64,000 bases of DNA from Fodinibacter sp963800505 (GCA_963800505.1 CAWDBL010000037.1:186001-250000); one strand, 5' to 3'; positions 15,051-24,699 are shown, counted from the first letter of the stretch. Notes: a model not told the origin generated them from the sequence alone. A program made the numbers and translations.

Positions 15051-16852
15051 GCACTCCCAACGTCGCCGACCACGTCCTGCAGCGCCTGCGCGAGTGGGGC
15101 GTCGAGCAGGTCTTCGGGTACGCCGGAGACGGCATCAACGGCCTGCTCGCCGCCTGGGAGCGCGCCGAGAACACGCCGAGGTTCATCCAGGCCCGGCACG
15201 AGGAGATGGCCGCCTTCGAGGCCTGCGGCTACGCCAAGTTCAGCGGGCGGGTCGGCGTCTGCACCGCGACGAGCGGCCCCGGCGCGATCCACCTGCTGAA
15301 CGGGCTGTACGACGCGAAGCTCGACCACGTGCCGGTCGTGGCCATCGTCGGCCAGACGGCCCGGTCCGCGATGGGCGGCGCCTACCAGCAGGAGGTCGAC
15401 CTCCTCACGCTCTACAAGGACGTCGCGGGCGCCTACGTCGAGATGGTCACCGTCCCGGAGCAGCTGCCCAACGTGCTCGACCGTGCCCTGCGGATCGCCG
15501 CCGCCGAGCGCACCGTGACGGCGGTCATCATCCCCAGCGACGTCCAGGAGCTGGAGTACACGCCGCCGCCGCACGCCTTCAAGATGGTGCCCTCCAGCCT
15601 GGACCAGACGTTCGCTGCGCCCGTCCCCGCCGACGACGACCTGCGCCGCGCCGCGGACGTCCTGAACTCCGGCACCAGGCTGGCGATCCTCGTCGGCCAG
15701 GGGGCCCGCTCCGCGGTGCAGGAGGTCACCGAGCTGGCCGAGCTGCGGGGGGCCGGGGTGGCGAAGGCGCTGCTGGGCAAGGACGTGCTGTCCGACGAGG
15801 AGCCGTGGGTCACCGGCTCGATCGGCCTGCTCGGCACCAGGCCGTCGTACGAGCTGATGATGGACTGTGACACCTTGCTCGTCGTCGGCTCCAACTTCCC
15901 GTACACCCAGTTCCTGCCCTCGTTCGAGGGTGGCGACCCGTCGGTGCGCGCGGTCCAGATCGACGTCGACCCGACGATGGTCGGCCTGCGCTACCCGTTC
16001 GAGGTGAACCTCGTCGGCGACTCCGCGCGCACCCTGCGAGCCCTGCTTCCGCTCCTGCAGCGCCAGGAGGACCGCACCTGGCGGCAGAGCGTGGAGTCGA
16101 ACGTGAGCCGGTGGTGGGAGGTCATGGAGGCGCGAGGAAAGGTGAGTGCCGACCCCATCAACCCGGAGCAGGTCTTCTCGGTGCTCTCCCCGCGGCTGCC
16201 CGACGACGTGATGATCTCGGCGGACTCGGGTTCCGGCACGAACTGGTACGCCAGGCACGTCAGGATGCGTGGTGCCATGCGCGGCACCCTGTCGGGGACC
16301 CTGGCCACGATGGGGTGCGGGGTCCCCTACGCCATCGGCGCGAAGTTCGCGCACCCCGACCGTCCTGCGCTCGCCTCCGTCGGCGACGGCGCCATGCAGA
16401 TGAACGGCATGGCCGAGCTCATCACGGTCGCGAAGTACTGGCGCGACTGGGCCGACCCGCGGCTCGTCGTGCTCGTCCTCGAGAACGACGACCTCAACCA
16501 GGTGACCTGGGAGCTGCGCGCGATGGGCGGGTCCCCGGAGTTCATCCCCTCGCAGCACCTGCCGACGGTGGACTTCGCCGCCTTCGCCCGCTCGCTGGGG
16601 CTGCACGGCATCCGGGTCGACGACCCCGAGCACGTCGAGTCGGCCTGGGCCGAGGCACTCGCCGAGCAGCGGCCCTGCGTGATCGTGTTCCGGACCGACC
16701 CGGCGGTGCCGCCGGTGCCTCCGCACGCCACCTGGGAGCAGATGACGAACGCTGCCGAGTCGGTCGTGCGTGGCGACGCCGACCGGGTCGACGTGGTCAG
16801 GGAGGGCATCAAGAGCAAGCTGGCCGAGGTGTTCCCGGGCCGTCCGCTGTGA
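15047..16852 (+). CDS. Thiamine-diphosphate enzyme, pyruvate oxidase/PoxB-like
   Basis: The 601-residue protein has the three-domain ThDP fold. The N-terminal PYR domain carries the cofactor-activating Glu in QARHEEMAAFEACGYAKF (about residue 50) and the TSGPGAIHLLNG loop. A central FAD/ADP-like domain follows. The PP domain has GDGAMQMNGMAELITVAKYW (about 446) and the downstream LENDDLNQ. The pattern fits the pyruvate oxidase/dehydrogenase (quinone) group better than acetolactate synthase. ATG 15047 has GAGAAGGAG upstream. It is coupled by 4-nt overlaps to its neighbours. Confidence 0.85.
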   Translation: MSTPNVADHVLQRLREWGVEQVFGYAGDGINGLLAAWERAENTPRFIQARHEEMAAFEACGYAKFSGRVGVCTATSGPGAIHLLNGLYDAKLDHVPVVAIVGQTARSAMGGAYQQEVDLLTLYKDVAGAYVEMVTVPEQLPNVLDRALRIAAAERTVTAVIIPSDVQELEYTPPPHAFKMVPSSLDQTFAAPVPADDDLRRAADVLNSGTRLAILVGQGARSAVQEVTELAELRGAGVAKALLGKDVLSDEEPWVTGSIGLLGTRPSYELMMDCDTLLVVGSNFPYTQFLPSFEGGDPSVRAVQIDVDPTMVGLRYPFEVNLVGDSARTLRALLPLLQRQEDRTWRQSVESNVSRWWEVMEARGKVSADPINPEQVFSVLSPRLPDDVMISADSGSGTNWYARHVRMRGAMRGTLSGTLATMGCGVPYAIGAKFAHPDRPALASVGDGAMQMNGMAELITVAKYWRDWADPRLVVLVLENDDLNQVTWELRAMGGSPEFIPSQHLPTVDFAAFARSLGLHGIRVDDPEHVESAWAEALAEQRPCVIVFRTDPAVPPVPPHATWEQMTNAAESVVRGDADRVDVVREGIKSKLAEVFPGRPL

Positions 16853-17967
16853 CCGGTACCGCGCTGCCGGATGCGGTGGTCTCCGACGTCGAGGCCACGG
16901 CCTACACCGTGCCCACCGACCAGCCGGAAGCCGACGGCACGATCGCGTGGGACGAGACCACCATCGTCGTCGTGCAGGTTCACGCCGAGGGCCTGACGGG
17001 GACCGGATGGACCTACGGCTCCGCGGTGATCGCGCCGCTGGTCGAGGAGACGCTGGCGCCGGTCGTCCTCGGGAGCGACGCCATGGCCAACGTCGCCACG
17101 TGGTCCGCGATGGTGCGTGCGCTGCGCAACGTCGGCAGACCCGGGTTGGCGGGGATGGCGCTCTCCGCGCTCGACTGCGCCCTCTGGGACCTCAAGGCCC
17201 GCCTGCTCGGGCTGCCGCTGCACCGGCTGCTCGGCGCTCACCGGAGCGGGGTGCCGGTCTACGGCTCGGGCGGGTTCACGACCTACGGCGAGGACCGCCT
17301 CGACCGGCAGCTCCGCGGTTGGGTCGACGACCTCGGACTGCGGCGGGTGAAGATCAAGATCGGCGAGTCCTGGGGTTCGTGCGTCGAGCGTGACCTCGAT
17401 CGGGTGCGCCAGGCCCGGGCCGTGGTAGGCACCGACGTCGAGCTGTTCGTCGACGCCAACGGCGGCTACACGGTAGCCCAGGCCGCCAGGGTGGGTCACG
17501 CCCTTGACGACCTCGGCGTGCTCTGGTTCGAGGAGCCCGTGTCGAGCGACGACCTGGCCGGGATGGGCGTGGTGCGCCGTGCTGTCCTGGCCGACGTGGC
17601 GGCGGGGGAGTACGGCGACAGCCTCGACTACTTCCGCGCTCTGTGCGAGGCGCAGGTCGTCGACTGCGTCCAGGTCGACGTGACGCGGTGTGGCGGCATC
17701 ACCGAGCTGCTGCGGGTCGCCGCGGTCGCAGCCGCCGACCACCTCGAGGTGTCCGGGCACTGCGCCCCCCACCAGCACGCCGGTGTGCTGGCCGCGGTCC
17801 CCAACCTGCGCCACCTGGAGTACTTCCACGACCACGTGCGCATCGAGCGGTTGTTCTTCGACGGCATCCGTGCCCCGGTGGGCGGAGAGCTACCCCTGTC
17901 GTCGGAGCTGCCCGGGAACGGGCTGAGCTTCCGGCCGGACCGTGCCGACCGCTACCGAGCCCGGTGA
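16849..17967 (+). CDS. Enolase-superfamily (mandelate racemase/sugar-acid dehydratase-like) enzyme
   Basis: The 372-residue protein has the capping domain followed by a (beta/alpha)7-beta barrel. Candidate catalytic and metal residues are visible: KIKIG (about 168), VDANGGY (Asp about 202), WFEEPV (Glu about 228), AAGEYGDS (Glu about 254), a DVTRCGGITE strand and SGHCAPHQHAG (His about 304). These match the family that abstracts the alpha proton of carboxylates, including sugar-acid dehydratases. The exact substrate is not determinable. GTG 16849 overlaps the previous stop. Confidence 0.85.
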   Translation: MTGTALPDAVVSDVEATAYTVPTDQPEADGTIAWDETTIVVVQVHAEGLTGTGWTYGSAVIAPLVEETLAPVVLGSDAMANVATWSAMVRALRNVGRPGLAGMALSALDCALWDLKARLLGLPLHRLLGAHRSGVPVYGSGGFTTYGEDRLDRQLRGWVDDLGLRRVKIKIGESWGSCVERDLDRVRQARAVVGTDVELFVDANGGYTVAQAARVGHALDDLGVLWFEEPVSSDDLAGMGVVRRAVLADVAAGEYGDSLDYFRALCEAQVVDCVQVDVTRCGGITELLRVAAVAAADHLEVSGHCAPHQHAGVLAAVPNLRHLEYFHDHVRIERLFFDGIRAPVGGELPLSSELPGNGLSFRPDRADRYRAR

Positions 17968-18012
17968 CCCAGCCGCAACCGATGCCGCCGAGCGCTCCCC
18001 AAGGAGAACCGC

Positions 18013-18696
18013 ATGCCCACCTGGCTCGTCGTACTGTCCGTCGCATCGCTGGTGCTCGTGGCCTGCTGTGCCGTGTGGCTGGTGGTCGACGTGCGGCGCC
18101 GCCCCCAGAAGATGGCGGTGATGAACGTCGTCTGGCCGGTCACCGCGCTGTTCAGCAGCGTTGCCGCGGTCTGGTTCTACCGACGGCACGGTCGCGCTGG
18201 GGCCGACGACGACCCCACGATGCCGGTGTCGGTCGGGAAGGGGGCGCTGCACTGCGGTGCGGGGTGCACCCTGGGCGACATCGTGGCGGAGACCGTCGCG
18301 TTCCTCGTGCCGGCGGTCCTCGTCGTCTTCGGCTACCCCGGGGTGTTCTCGGAGCGCATGTTCGCGGTGTGGGGACTGGACTTCGTGGTGGCGTTCGTCA
18401 TCGGTATCGCCTTCCAGTACTTCGCGATCGCGCCGATGCGCGGCCTCGGGGTGCGAGACGGGGTCGTTGCCGCGGTGAAGGCAGACGCGTTGTCGCTGAC
18501 GGCCTGGCAGGTCGGGATGTACGGCCTGATGGCGGTGCTCGTGTTCGGCGTGTTCCGGCCGGTCTTCGGCACTCAGCCGGCGGCCGACTCTCCGGTCTTC
18601 TGGTTCGCGATGCAGTTGGCGATGCTCGCCGGCTTCGCGACGGCCTACCCGATGAACTGGTGGCTGGTGCGCACGCGCATCAAGGAGCGGATGTAG
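18013..18696 (+). CDS. DUF4396 membrane protein
   Basis: A 227-residue protein with about five or six helices. It carries the DUF4396 signature of a Cys/His-containing loop (LHCGAGCTLGDIVAE, about residue 78). A segment with NVVWPVTALFSS stands before it and YPMNWWLV near the end. The paired cysteines and His could bind metal. The function is unknown. It starts 45 nt after the enolase-family gene, with AAGGAG upstream, and is probably the operon's tail. Confidence 0.85.
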   Translation: MPTWLVVLSVASLVLVACCAVWLVVDVRRRPQKMAVMNVVWPVTALFSSVAAVWFYRRHGRAGADDDPTMPVSVGKGALHCGAGCTLGDIVAETVAFLVPAVLVVFGYPGVFSERMFAVWGLDFVVAFVIGIAFQYFAIAPMRGLGVRDGVVAAVKADALSLTAWQVGMYGLMAVLVFGVFRPVFGTQPAADSPVFWFAMQLAMLAGFATAYPMNWWLVRTRIKERM

Positions 18697-18711
18697 GTCG
18701 GGCGGGATCGG

Positions 18712-19206
18712 GTGAAGGGAGCAGCGTTGGAAGGCCGGGCAGGATATCGAGACCACGTGCGGGCCGTCGTCGCCGCGAGCGCGGCGCCCTACGGTTACAC
18801 GCTCACCCTGTGGACCGCGGGGGCGGTGACCGCGCACGCCGAGGCCGGGCTCCCGACGGCCCTGGACGCGGTGCTGCTCCTCACCGGAGCCGTTGTCGGC
18901 TTCGGCGCTGTCGGAACCTACGCCTCCGGGGGCATCAACGCGGTCCTGGTGCCCGGGGCTCCAGGTCGCGTTCGGGTGTGGGGCGGCATGCACCTGCCGT
19001 CCGTGGGCCTGAGCATCCTGTTGGTGACCCTGATCAACGCCCTGCTCGACGGGCCCGTGGTGTGGCCGCTGGTCGGGTTCACCGCGACGAGCTGCTACAT
19101 GCTCGTCATCGGGGTGCAGTTCTGGGCCGCCACCCACCGGGGACAGGACCTCGGTGCCGGCCGGGAACTCGAGGGCGGCGCCGGTCCGGACGAGGCGGTC
19201 GACTAG
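18712..19206 (+). CDS. Membrane protein, 164 aa, unknown
   Basis: Four hydrophobic segments are visible (around APYGYTLTLWTAGAVTAHA, LDAVLLLTGAVVGFGAVG, LSILLVTLINALL and LVGFTATSCYMLVIGV), followed by an acidic soluble tail. GTG 18712 is used. TTG 18727, with GGGAG 5 nt before it, is a reasonable alternative. No family is recognised with certainty. It follows the DUF4396 gene by 15 nt, so it is probably co-transcribed. Confidence 0.65.
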   Translation: MKGAALEGRAGYRDHVRAVVAASAAPYGYTLTLWTAGAVTAHAEAGLPTALDAVLLLTGAVVGFGAVGTYASGGINAVLVPGAPGRVRVWGGMHLPSVGLSILLVTLINALLDGPVVWPLVGFTATSCYMLVIGVQFWAATHRGQDLGAGRELEGGAGPDEAVD

Positions 19207-19249
19207 GTGCGCCTCGGTGACCCTCGATGGCGTCACCGAGGCGGCCGGG

Positions 19250-19620
19250 TCACGGCGCTTCGCCGAGCTCCTGCTCCTCGACGGCCGCCTCCTGGGCGGA
19301 GTGCTCGATCTCCTCGTCGGACAGCATGCGGATGCCGTCGTCCGCGGTGGCGTCGCCCTCGGACTCGATGAACGACTTGAAGCGTTCGAGGTCTGTCTCG
19401 GCCTGTCGCTCGACCACGTCGAGCGCGTCGCCGGCCTTCTCCACCAGCCCCTCGGGCTCGTAGTCCAGCACCAAGGTCACCGACGTGTCGCGGCGTCGAG
19501 CTCTTCGAAGGTCACCGCACCGGCGTTGGTGGTGCCCTCGGTGGCGGCCCAGGCCACCTTGCGGTCCGGGACCTGCTCGAGGATGCGGGCCTCCCACTGA
19601 GGTGCTCGCAGCACGCGGGG
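19250..19620 (-). pseudogene. SRPBCC/polyketide-cyclase-like protein, N-terminally truncated and frameshifted
   Basis: The minus strand reads QWEARILEQVPDRKVAWAAT and EGTTNAGAVTFEEL in one frame. Near 19495 it moves to another frame with VTLVLDYEPEGLVEKAGDAL and RQAETDLERFKSFIES. Together these match the C-terminal half of actinobacterial SRPBCC proteins. The first 60 or so residues are absent. At about 19620 the homology ends, where the YihY-like fragment begins on the other strand. Confidence 0.7.
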
Positions 19621-20347
19621 CCACGCCTCTGTCGATGCCGGCTTCCGGCTGGTGGACCGTGACAAGCGGGTTGCCGCCGCGGTGCTGTCCGGTGGCCTGG
19701 CGTTCCGCTTCTTCTTCTGGGCGCTGGCCCTCTTCGTGTTCGTCACCGGGGGTCTCGGCATCGGGGACGGTAACCGGGTGGCGAAGGCAGTGAGCACCTC
19801 CGGCCTTGATCCCGAGCTGGCGAAGGCCATCGTCGACTCGTGGGAGTCGACCCAGGACTCCCAGTGGTGGCTCCTCCTCGTCGGCGGGTGGTTGTTGCTG
19901 TGGACCGGTTACCTCGCGGTCAAGGCCCTCGTCCTCGTCCACGCCGCGGCGCAGTACCTTCCCCACGCAGCAGAGGTGGACTGGCGCGCAATGGCCCCGG
20001 GAGCCGTGCTCTTCGCGGTCGGGGTGCAAGCCCTCCATCTGTTCACCGTGTTCTACCTGTCTCCGAAGCTGCACCACTCGACCGAGCTCTACGCAGTGCT
20101 GGGGATCGTCGCCACCGTGTTGTTCTGGCTGTACATGACCGGGCGCCTGGTCGTCGGGGCGGCGACGCTCAACGCGTCGTTGCACGAGCAGCGCCTGCTC
20201 GCCGCGGGCACGACCCCGGAGGGACTGCCGGAGGCCACCCCGGCCCGGACCTCACCATCGCCAGCCCCTGAACCGATCCTCACGGGTGACGATGCCCGGG
20301 TCATCCGTTGGGGGCGAGGACAGTGCGCGGCTGATGACGTTGAGTGA
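19620..20347 (+). pseudogene. YihY/BrkB-like membrane protein lacking its N-terminus and middle
   Basis: The frame reads DAGFRLVDRDKRVAAAVLSG and FRFFFWALALFVFV, then WWLLLVGGWLLLWTGYLAVK and APGAVLFAVGVQALHLFTVF, and ends with LYMTGRLVVGAATLN. These are the start and end of a YihY-like membrane domain. The family normally has a further 60-80 residues, including one or two helices, between the LVLVHAA segment and the WRAMAPGAVLF segment. They are missing here without loss of frame. GTG 19652 is the first start candidate, but homology begins before it, so the 5' end is also lost. Confidence 0.6.
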
Positions 20348-20352
20348 TGACG

Positions 20353-20371
20353 TGCGCGCGCCTCGCGCGCA
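20353..20371 (+). terminator. Short GC hairpin before the sulfatase gene
   Basis: TGCGCGCG and CGCGCGCA pair around a 3-nt loop (20353-20371), just after the stop of the YihY-like frame. No U-tract follows, so termination efficiency is uncertain. Confidence 0.4.
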
Positions 20372-20417
20372 GGCTCTTGCACGGAGCCGCTCACCCGCCT
20401 GACAACGGAGGAAACCC

Positions 20418-23324
20418 GTGGCCAAGGACAACGTCGACGTCGTCGTGGCGGCATACCAGGATCTCGACGCGGCCCGGGCCGACTTCGACTCCCTGGTCGG
20501 CCTGGTGAAGGCCAAGACCGTGCGCGTCGACGGCGTCATCCTGGTCTCGCACGAGCTCGACGGCACGGTGACCGTCGTCGACACCGGCGACCACGTCGGC
20601 CGCAAGGGCGCCGGATGGGGCGCCGGCGTCGGCTTGGCGGTCGGGCTGTTCGCGCCTCCCCTGCTGGCCGCGGTCGCGGTCGGCGCGGCCGGTGGTGCGA
20701 TCGTGGGAAAGTTCGCCGACCACCAGCTGAAGGCGGGCATCCGGGACAAGATCGGTACCGCGCTTCCGGCCGGCTCGGCCGGCATCATCGCCGTGCTCGA
20801 TGACGACCAGCTGCTCACCTATCAGCAGGCCCTGACCGGGGCGGTGGCGAAGTCGGTCGTGGCGTCCGACAAGGACGGTCTGGTCCGCGGGCTGAAGGCC
20901 TCCCTCGAGGAGGCCATGGGCAAGTTCAGCCCCGACCGCACGCGCCTGCCGATCCCCGACCCGACCTTCGGTGGGGTCATGGGGCACACCCTCGACGCCT
21001 CCTCGGCGGACTGGTCGATCAACATGTCCCCGACAGCGCCTGCCGGCGCACCCAACGTGCTGCTCGTGCTTCTCGACGACTCGGGCTTCGGCAACCCCGG
21101 AACCTTCGGTGGCCCGGTCTCGACCCCGACCATGACGCGGGTCGGCGAGATGGGGCTGAGCTACAACCGGTTCCACGTCACCGCAATGTGCTCACCGACG
21201 CGGGCCGCCACGCTGACCGGCCGCAACAACCACGCCGTCGGCTTCGGCTCGATCGGTGAGTTCCCCGGGCCGTTCCCCGGCTACACGGCCGCGCTTCCCA
21301 AGACCTGCGCGCCCTTCCCGCGGATCCTGCGCGACAACGGCTATGCGACAGCCGGTTTCGGCAAATGGCACCTCACCCCCGACCACGTGCAGGGTGCGGC
21401 CGGCCCGCACGACCGGTGGCCGCTCGGCTGGGGCTTCGAGCACTTCTGGGGCTTCCTCGGGGCGGAGACCGGCCAGTTCGACCCGCTGATCACCCAGGAC
21501 AACACCACCATCGGCGTACCCGAGGGCGAGAACGGTGCGGAGTTCTACCTGCCGGATGCGCTGACCGACAAGACCATCGCCTGGCTGCACAGCGTGCGCG
21601 CCCAGGACCAGACCAAGCCGTGGTTCGCCTACTACGCCACCGGCTGCGCCCACGCGCCGCACCACGTGCCGGCCGAGTGGAGCGACAACTACCGCGGCCA
21701 GTTCGACCGGGGTTGGGACCGGCTGCGCGAGGAGACCTTCGAGCGGCAGAAGGCGCTCGGTGTCATCCCCGACGACACCGTCCTCACCCCGCGACCGGAC
21801 ACCTTTCCCGCCTGGGACTCGCTGTCGGAGAACGAGAAGAAGCTCTACGCCCGCCAGATGGAGGTCTACGCGGGCTTCCAGGAGAACGCCGACGCCAACG
21901 TCGGGCGGCTGCTCGACGCCATCGACGAGATGGGCGAGCTCGACAACACCCTGGTCATCTACATCTTCGGCGACAACGGGGCGAGCCTTGAGGGGACGAT
22001 CACCGGCTCGTTCAACGAGATGACGGCGGGGAACGGCATCCGCCTGACGCCCGAGCAGCAGCTGTCACTGATCGGCGACTACGGCGGCCTCGACGCCTGG
22101 GGCACCGATGCCTTCGCCCCCCACTACGCCGCCGCGTGGGCCTGGGCCGGCAACACCCCGTTCCAGTGGGGCAAGCAGGTCGGCTCGCACCTGGGTGGCA
22201 CCCGCGACGGCATGGTCGTCGCCTGGCCCGACCGGATCCCGGCCAACTCCGGCCTGCGGTCGCAGTTCACCCACTGCATCGACATCGCGCCCACGATCCT
22301 GGAGGTGGCCGGCATCCCCGCGGCGCAGGTCGTCGACGGCATCGACCAGGAGCCGATGCACGGCACCAGCTTCGCGTACACCTTCGACGACGCTGCGGCA
22401 CCCGAGCAGCACACGGTGCAGTACTTCGAGACCTTCGCGAACCGCGCCATCTACCAGGACGGCTGGTGGGCCTGCGCCAAGCTCGACCGGATTCCCTGGG
22501 ACGGCACCCCGGAGACGATCGCCCGCTTCGCACCCGGTGTGTACGACCCGGAGCAGGACGTGTGGGAGCTGTACTACCTGCCCGACGACTTCAGCCAGGG
22601 GCACGACCTCGCCGCCGAGCACCCCGACAAGCTCGCCGAGCTCAAGGAGCTGTTCTGGGTCGAGGCCGAGAAGTACCAGGTGCTGCCACTGCTGAGCGGG
22701 CTGTGCATCTTCTTCGGCATCCTCCCGCCGCTGCCCACGGTGACCCGTACGACCCTCTACGGCGACGTGGCGAACATCGCCTCCGGCATGATCCCGCGGG
22801 TCTACGGGCGGTCCTACGCGCTCGAGGCCGACCTGACCATCCCCGACGGCGGGGCGGAGGGCGTCATCATCGCCGAGGCCGACGAGATGGGCGGCTTCGC
22901 GCTGTGGGTCGACGCGGACGGCCGGCTGCACCACAGCTACTCGATGATGGGGATCGACCGCTACAGCCAGGTCTCGACCGATCCGCTGCCCACGGGTGAG
23001 CTGACGGTGAAGATGCAGTTCCAGGCCGACGAGCCCAGGCCGGGAACCGGTGGCGAGGTGAGCCTCTGGGTCGGCGACCAGCAGGTCGGCGGCGGCCGGA
23101 TGGACAGCACCGTGGCACTGCGGTTCTCCTTCTACGCGGGGCTCGACATCGGTCGAGACAACGGGATGACGGTGGACGCCGCCTACCGCGACAAGGCGCC
23201 GTACGCCTTCACCGGCACCGTGAAGAAGGTGGTCATCGACCTCAAGCCCGAGCCGATCGCCACGGAGACCGAGCTGCACCAGGCGGCCCACAACGCCGCT
23301 GCTGCGGCAGCCATGAGTGGCTGA
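20418..23324 (+). CDS. Arylsulfatase with N-terminal DUF1269 domain
   Basis: Residues 1-175 form a DUF1269-like domain (VDVVVAAYQDLDAARADFDS, with a Gly-rich helix pair GWGAGVGLAVGLFAPPLL). The rest is a type I sulfatase: LLVLLDDSGFG gives the metal aspartates, and CSPTRAATLTGRN (about residue 258) is the formylglycine site with the CxPxR signature. GKWHL and the IFGDNG segment complete the active site. A beta-rich C-terminal domain follows residue 750. No signal peptide is seen, so a cytoplasmic sulfatase is implied. GTG 20418 follows GGAGG. The 968-residue fusion is larger than stand-alone sulfatases. Confidence 0.9.
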   Translation: MAKDNVDVVVAAYQDLDAARADFDSLVGLVKAKTVRVDGVILVSHELDGTVTVVDTGDHVGRKGAGWGAGVGLAVGLFAPPLLAAVAVGAAGGAIVGKFADHQLKAGIRDKIGTALPAGSAGIIAVLDDDQLLTYQQALTGAVAKSVVASDKDGLVRGLKASLEEAMGKFSPDRTRLPIPDPTFGGVMGHTLDASSADWSINMSPTAPAGAPNVLLVLLDDSGFGNPGTFGGPVSTPTMTRVGEMGLSYNRFHVTAMCSPTRAATLTGRNNHAVGFGSIGEFPGPFPGYTAALPKTCAPFPRILRDNGYATAGFGKWHLTPDHVQGAAGPHDRWPLGWGFEHFWGFLGAETGQFDPLITQDNTTIGVPEGENGAEFYLPDALTDKTIAWLHSVRAQDQTKPWFAYYATGCAHAPHHVPAEWSDNYRGQFDRGWDRLREETFERQKALGVIPDDTVLTPRPDTFPAWDSLSENEKKLYARQMEVYAGFQENADANVGRLLDAIDEMGELDNTLVIYIFGDNGASLEGTITGSFNEMTAGNGIRLTPEQQLSLIGDYGGLDAWGTDAFAPHYAAAWAWAGNTPFQWGKQVGSHLGGTRDGMVVAWPDRIPANSGLRSQFTHCIDIAPTILEVAGIPAAQVVDGIDQEPMHGTSFAYTFDDAAAPEQHTVQYFETFANRAIYQDGWWACAKLDRIPWDGTPETIARFAPGVYDPEQDVWELYYLPDDFSQGHDLAAEHPDKLAELKELFWVEAEKYQVLPLLSGLCIFFGILPPLPTVTRTTLYGDVANIASGMIPRVYGRSYALEADLTIPDGGAEGVIIAEADEMGGFALWVDADGRLHHSYSMMGIDRYSQVSTDPLPTGELTVKMQFQADEPRPGTGGEVSLWVGDQQVGGGRMDSTVALRFSFYAGLDIGRDNGMTVDAAYRDKAPYAFTGTVKKVVIDLKPEPIATETELHQAAHNAAAAAAMSG

Positions 23325-23451
23325 CCCGGCGCTGACCCGGGGCTGAGCCAGGTAACCGGGCCATGGCTCGAGCGCTGTTCGAGATCGAGTCACCTCGCGA
23401 GCTGGGCGAGCGTCGTCCTCGAAGGCCAGCAGAGCGTTGGCGGTCGTCGGG

Positions 23452-23559
23452 GTGCCTCCGGTGACATGCAGTGGGGCATGGCGCAGTCAGCCGGCACGCT
23501 CACGGCGTGGCGGTGTCCACCCGGCTGCATGTCTGGGGGAGCACCTCCCGGACAACGAC
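23452..23559. repeat. Inverted CTGCATGTC repeat pair (dispersed repeat, copy 2)
   Basis: GTGCCTCCGGTGACATGCAG (23452-23471) and CTGCATGTCTGGGGGAGCAC (23525-23544) are imperfect inverses, with 14 of 20 positions paired. GGACAACGAC follows at 23550-23559. The right arm and the GGACAACGA tail recur at 27294-27339 with similar spacing. This looks like a REP/BIME-like intergenic element. Confidence 0.5.
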
Positions 23560-23560
23560 G

Positions 23561-23600
23561 ATGCCGCGCCGTGTCCCAGAAGCGGGGCACGGCGCGGCAT
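23561..23600. terminator. Strong bidirectional hairpin between convergent genes
   Basis: ATGCCGCGCCGTG and CACGGCGCGGCAT pair perfectly over 13 bp. After one T-G pair, CCC pairs with GGG around an AGAAGC loop. The hairpin sits between the sulfatase (plus) and the phosphoesterase (minus). No U-tract is present. Confidence 0.75.
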
Positions 23601-23613
23601 CCGGCAGGGTCGG

Positions 23614-24687
23614 TCAGGAGCGGCCGTGGTGGCGGGGGTCGCCGACGCGCACCGCGTTGCTGAGGTCGGTGGCCCGGGCGTCACGCGGCGAGACCGGCGG
23701 CAGCCTGAAGCTGTGCTCGATCGTCGCCATGATGGAGGTCGTGTCGTAGGTGGTGCTGTCGACCCCGGACTTCTTCATGCCGGCCGAGAGGACCAGGGCG
23801 GGGATGCGGGTGCCGGGCCCCCACGCGTCGCCGCGCGGCGGTGAGACGTGGTCCCACTGCCCGCCGAACTCGTCGTACGTCACCACGACCAGCGTCTTCT
23901 TCGCCTGCGGGCCGGACGTGATCGCCCTGAGCAGGTCGACGAGGTGGTCGCTGCCGTCGGGCTCGCTGGCGTAGCCGGGGTGCTCGTTCTCGGCGCCGTA
24001 CGGCTTCACGAACGACACCTGCGGCAGGGTGCCCGCCTTGGCCGCGGCGAAGAAGCTCGTCTCGTCCTGCAGGTGCGAGCGTCCGGGGGCGCCCTCGGCG
24101 TAGTTCCTGAAGTAGTTGAACGGCTGGTGGTGGTACTGGAAGAGCGGGCCGGGGTTGCCGGCAGCGGCGGCGTCCCAGCCGCCGGAGTACCAGTTCCAGC
24201 TCACGCCCGCATCGCTCATCCGGTCACCGATGTTGGGGTAGACGTCGTCGTTGATGAGCGGGATCTTCGCGCCACCCCCGGACGGGTTGCTCGACGGCTG
24301 CACGGTGTTGACGGCGATGTTGCCGCAGGCCGCGGTGTAGTCGAAGGCCGCGCCGTCGGAGCACGCCACGGTGAGCTGGGAGTCCCTGACCGCCGACGTG
24401 GCGGTGTAGAGCGGGTACGAGGTCGGCATCCCGTTGCCGTCGATCATCGAGTTGAGTGCCGTGGGCGTGGCACCACCGGTGTCGACCGGGGCCCGCGCGG
24501 CGATGAGGTACTGGTGGTTGAGGAACGAGCCGCCGAATGCCGCCTGGAAGAACCGGTCGGCGACAACGTAGTTGGGCGCACCCTTGCTGTGCAGGTAGCG
24601 GTAGATCGGCAGCGACCGCGTGGCGTAGCGGCCCACACCGTGGGTGACCTCCGAGCTGGAGGCGTCGTTGCAGACTTTGGCGACCAT
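23614..24687 (-). pseudogene. Alkaline-phosphatase-like phosphoesterase (acid phosphatase/phospholipase C family), N-terminally truncated
   Basis: About 357 residues from ATG 24687 contain phosphoesterase-family landmarks: RSLPIYRYLHSKGAPNYVVAD, FFQAAFGGSFLNHQYLIAA, PVIND-like IPLINDDVYPNIGDRMSDAG, LVVVTYDEFGGQWDHVSPP and the C-terminal LVLSAGMKKSGVD. Family members carry a further 120-150 residues, including the first metal site and usually a signal peptide. Here the upstream DNA instead encodes a truncated phosphotransferase on the other strand. Without export or the first metal site, activity is doubtful. Confidence 0.75.
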
Positions 24688-24699
24688 CGCCGGGCAGCT

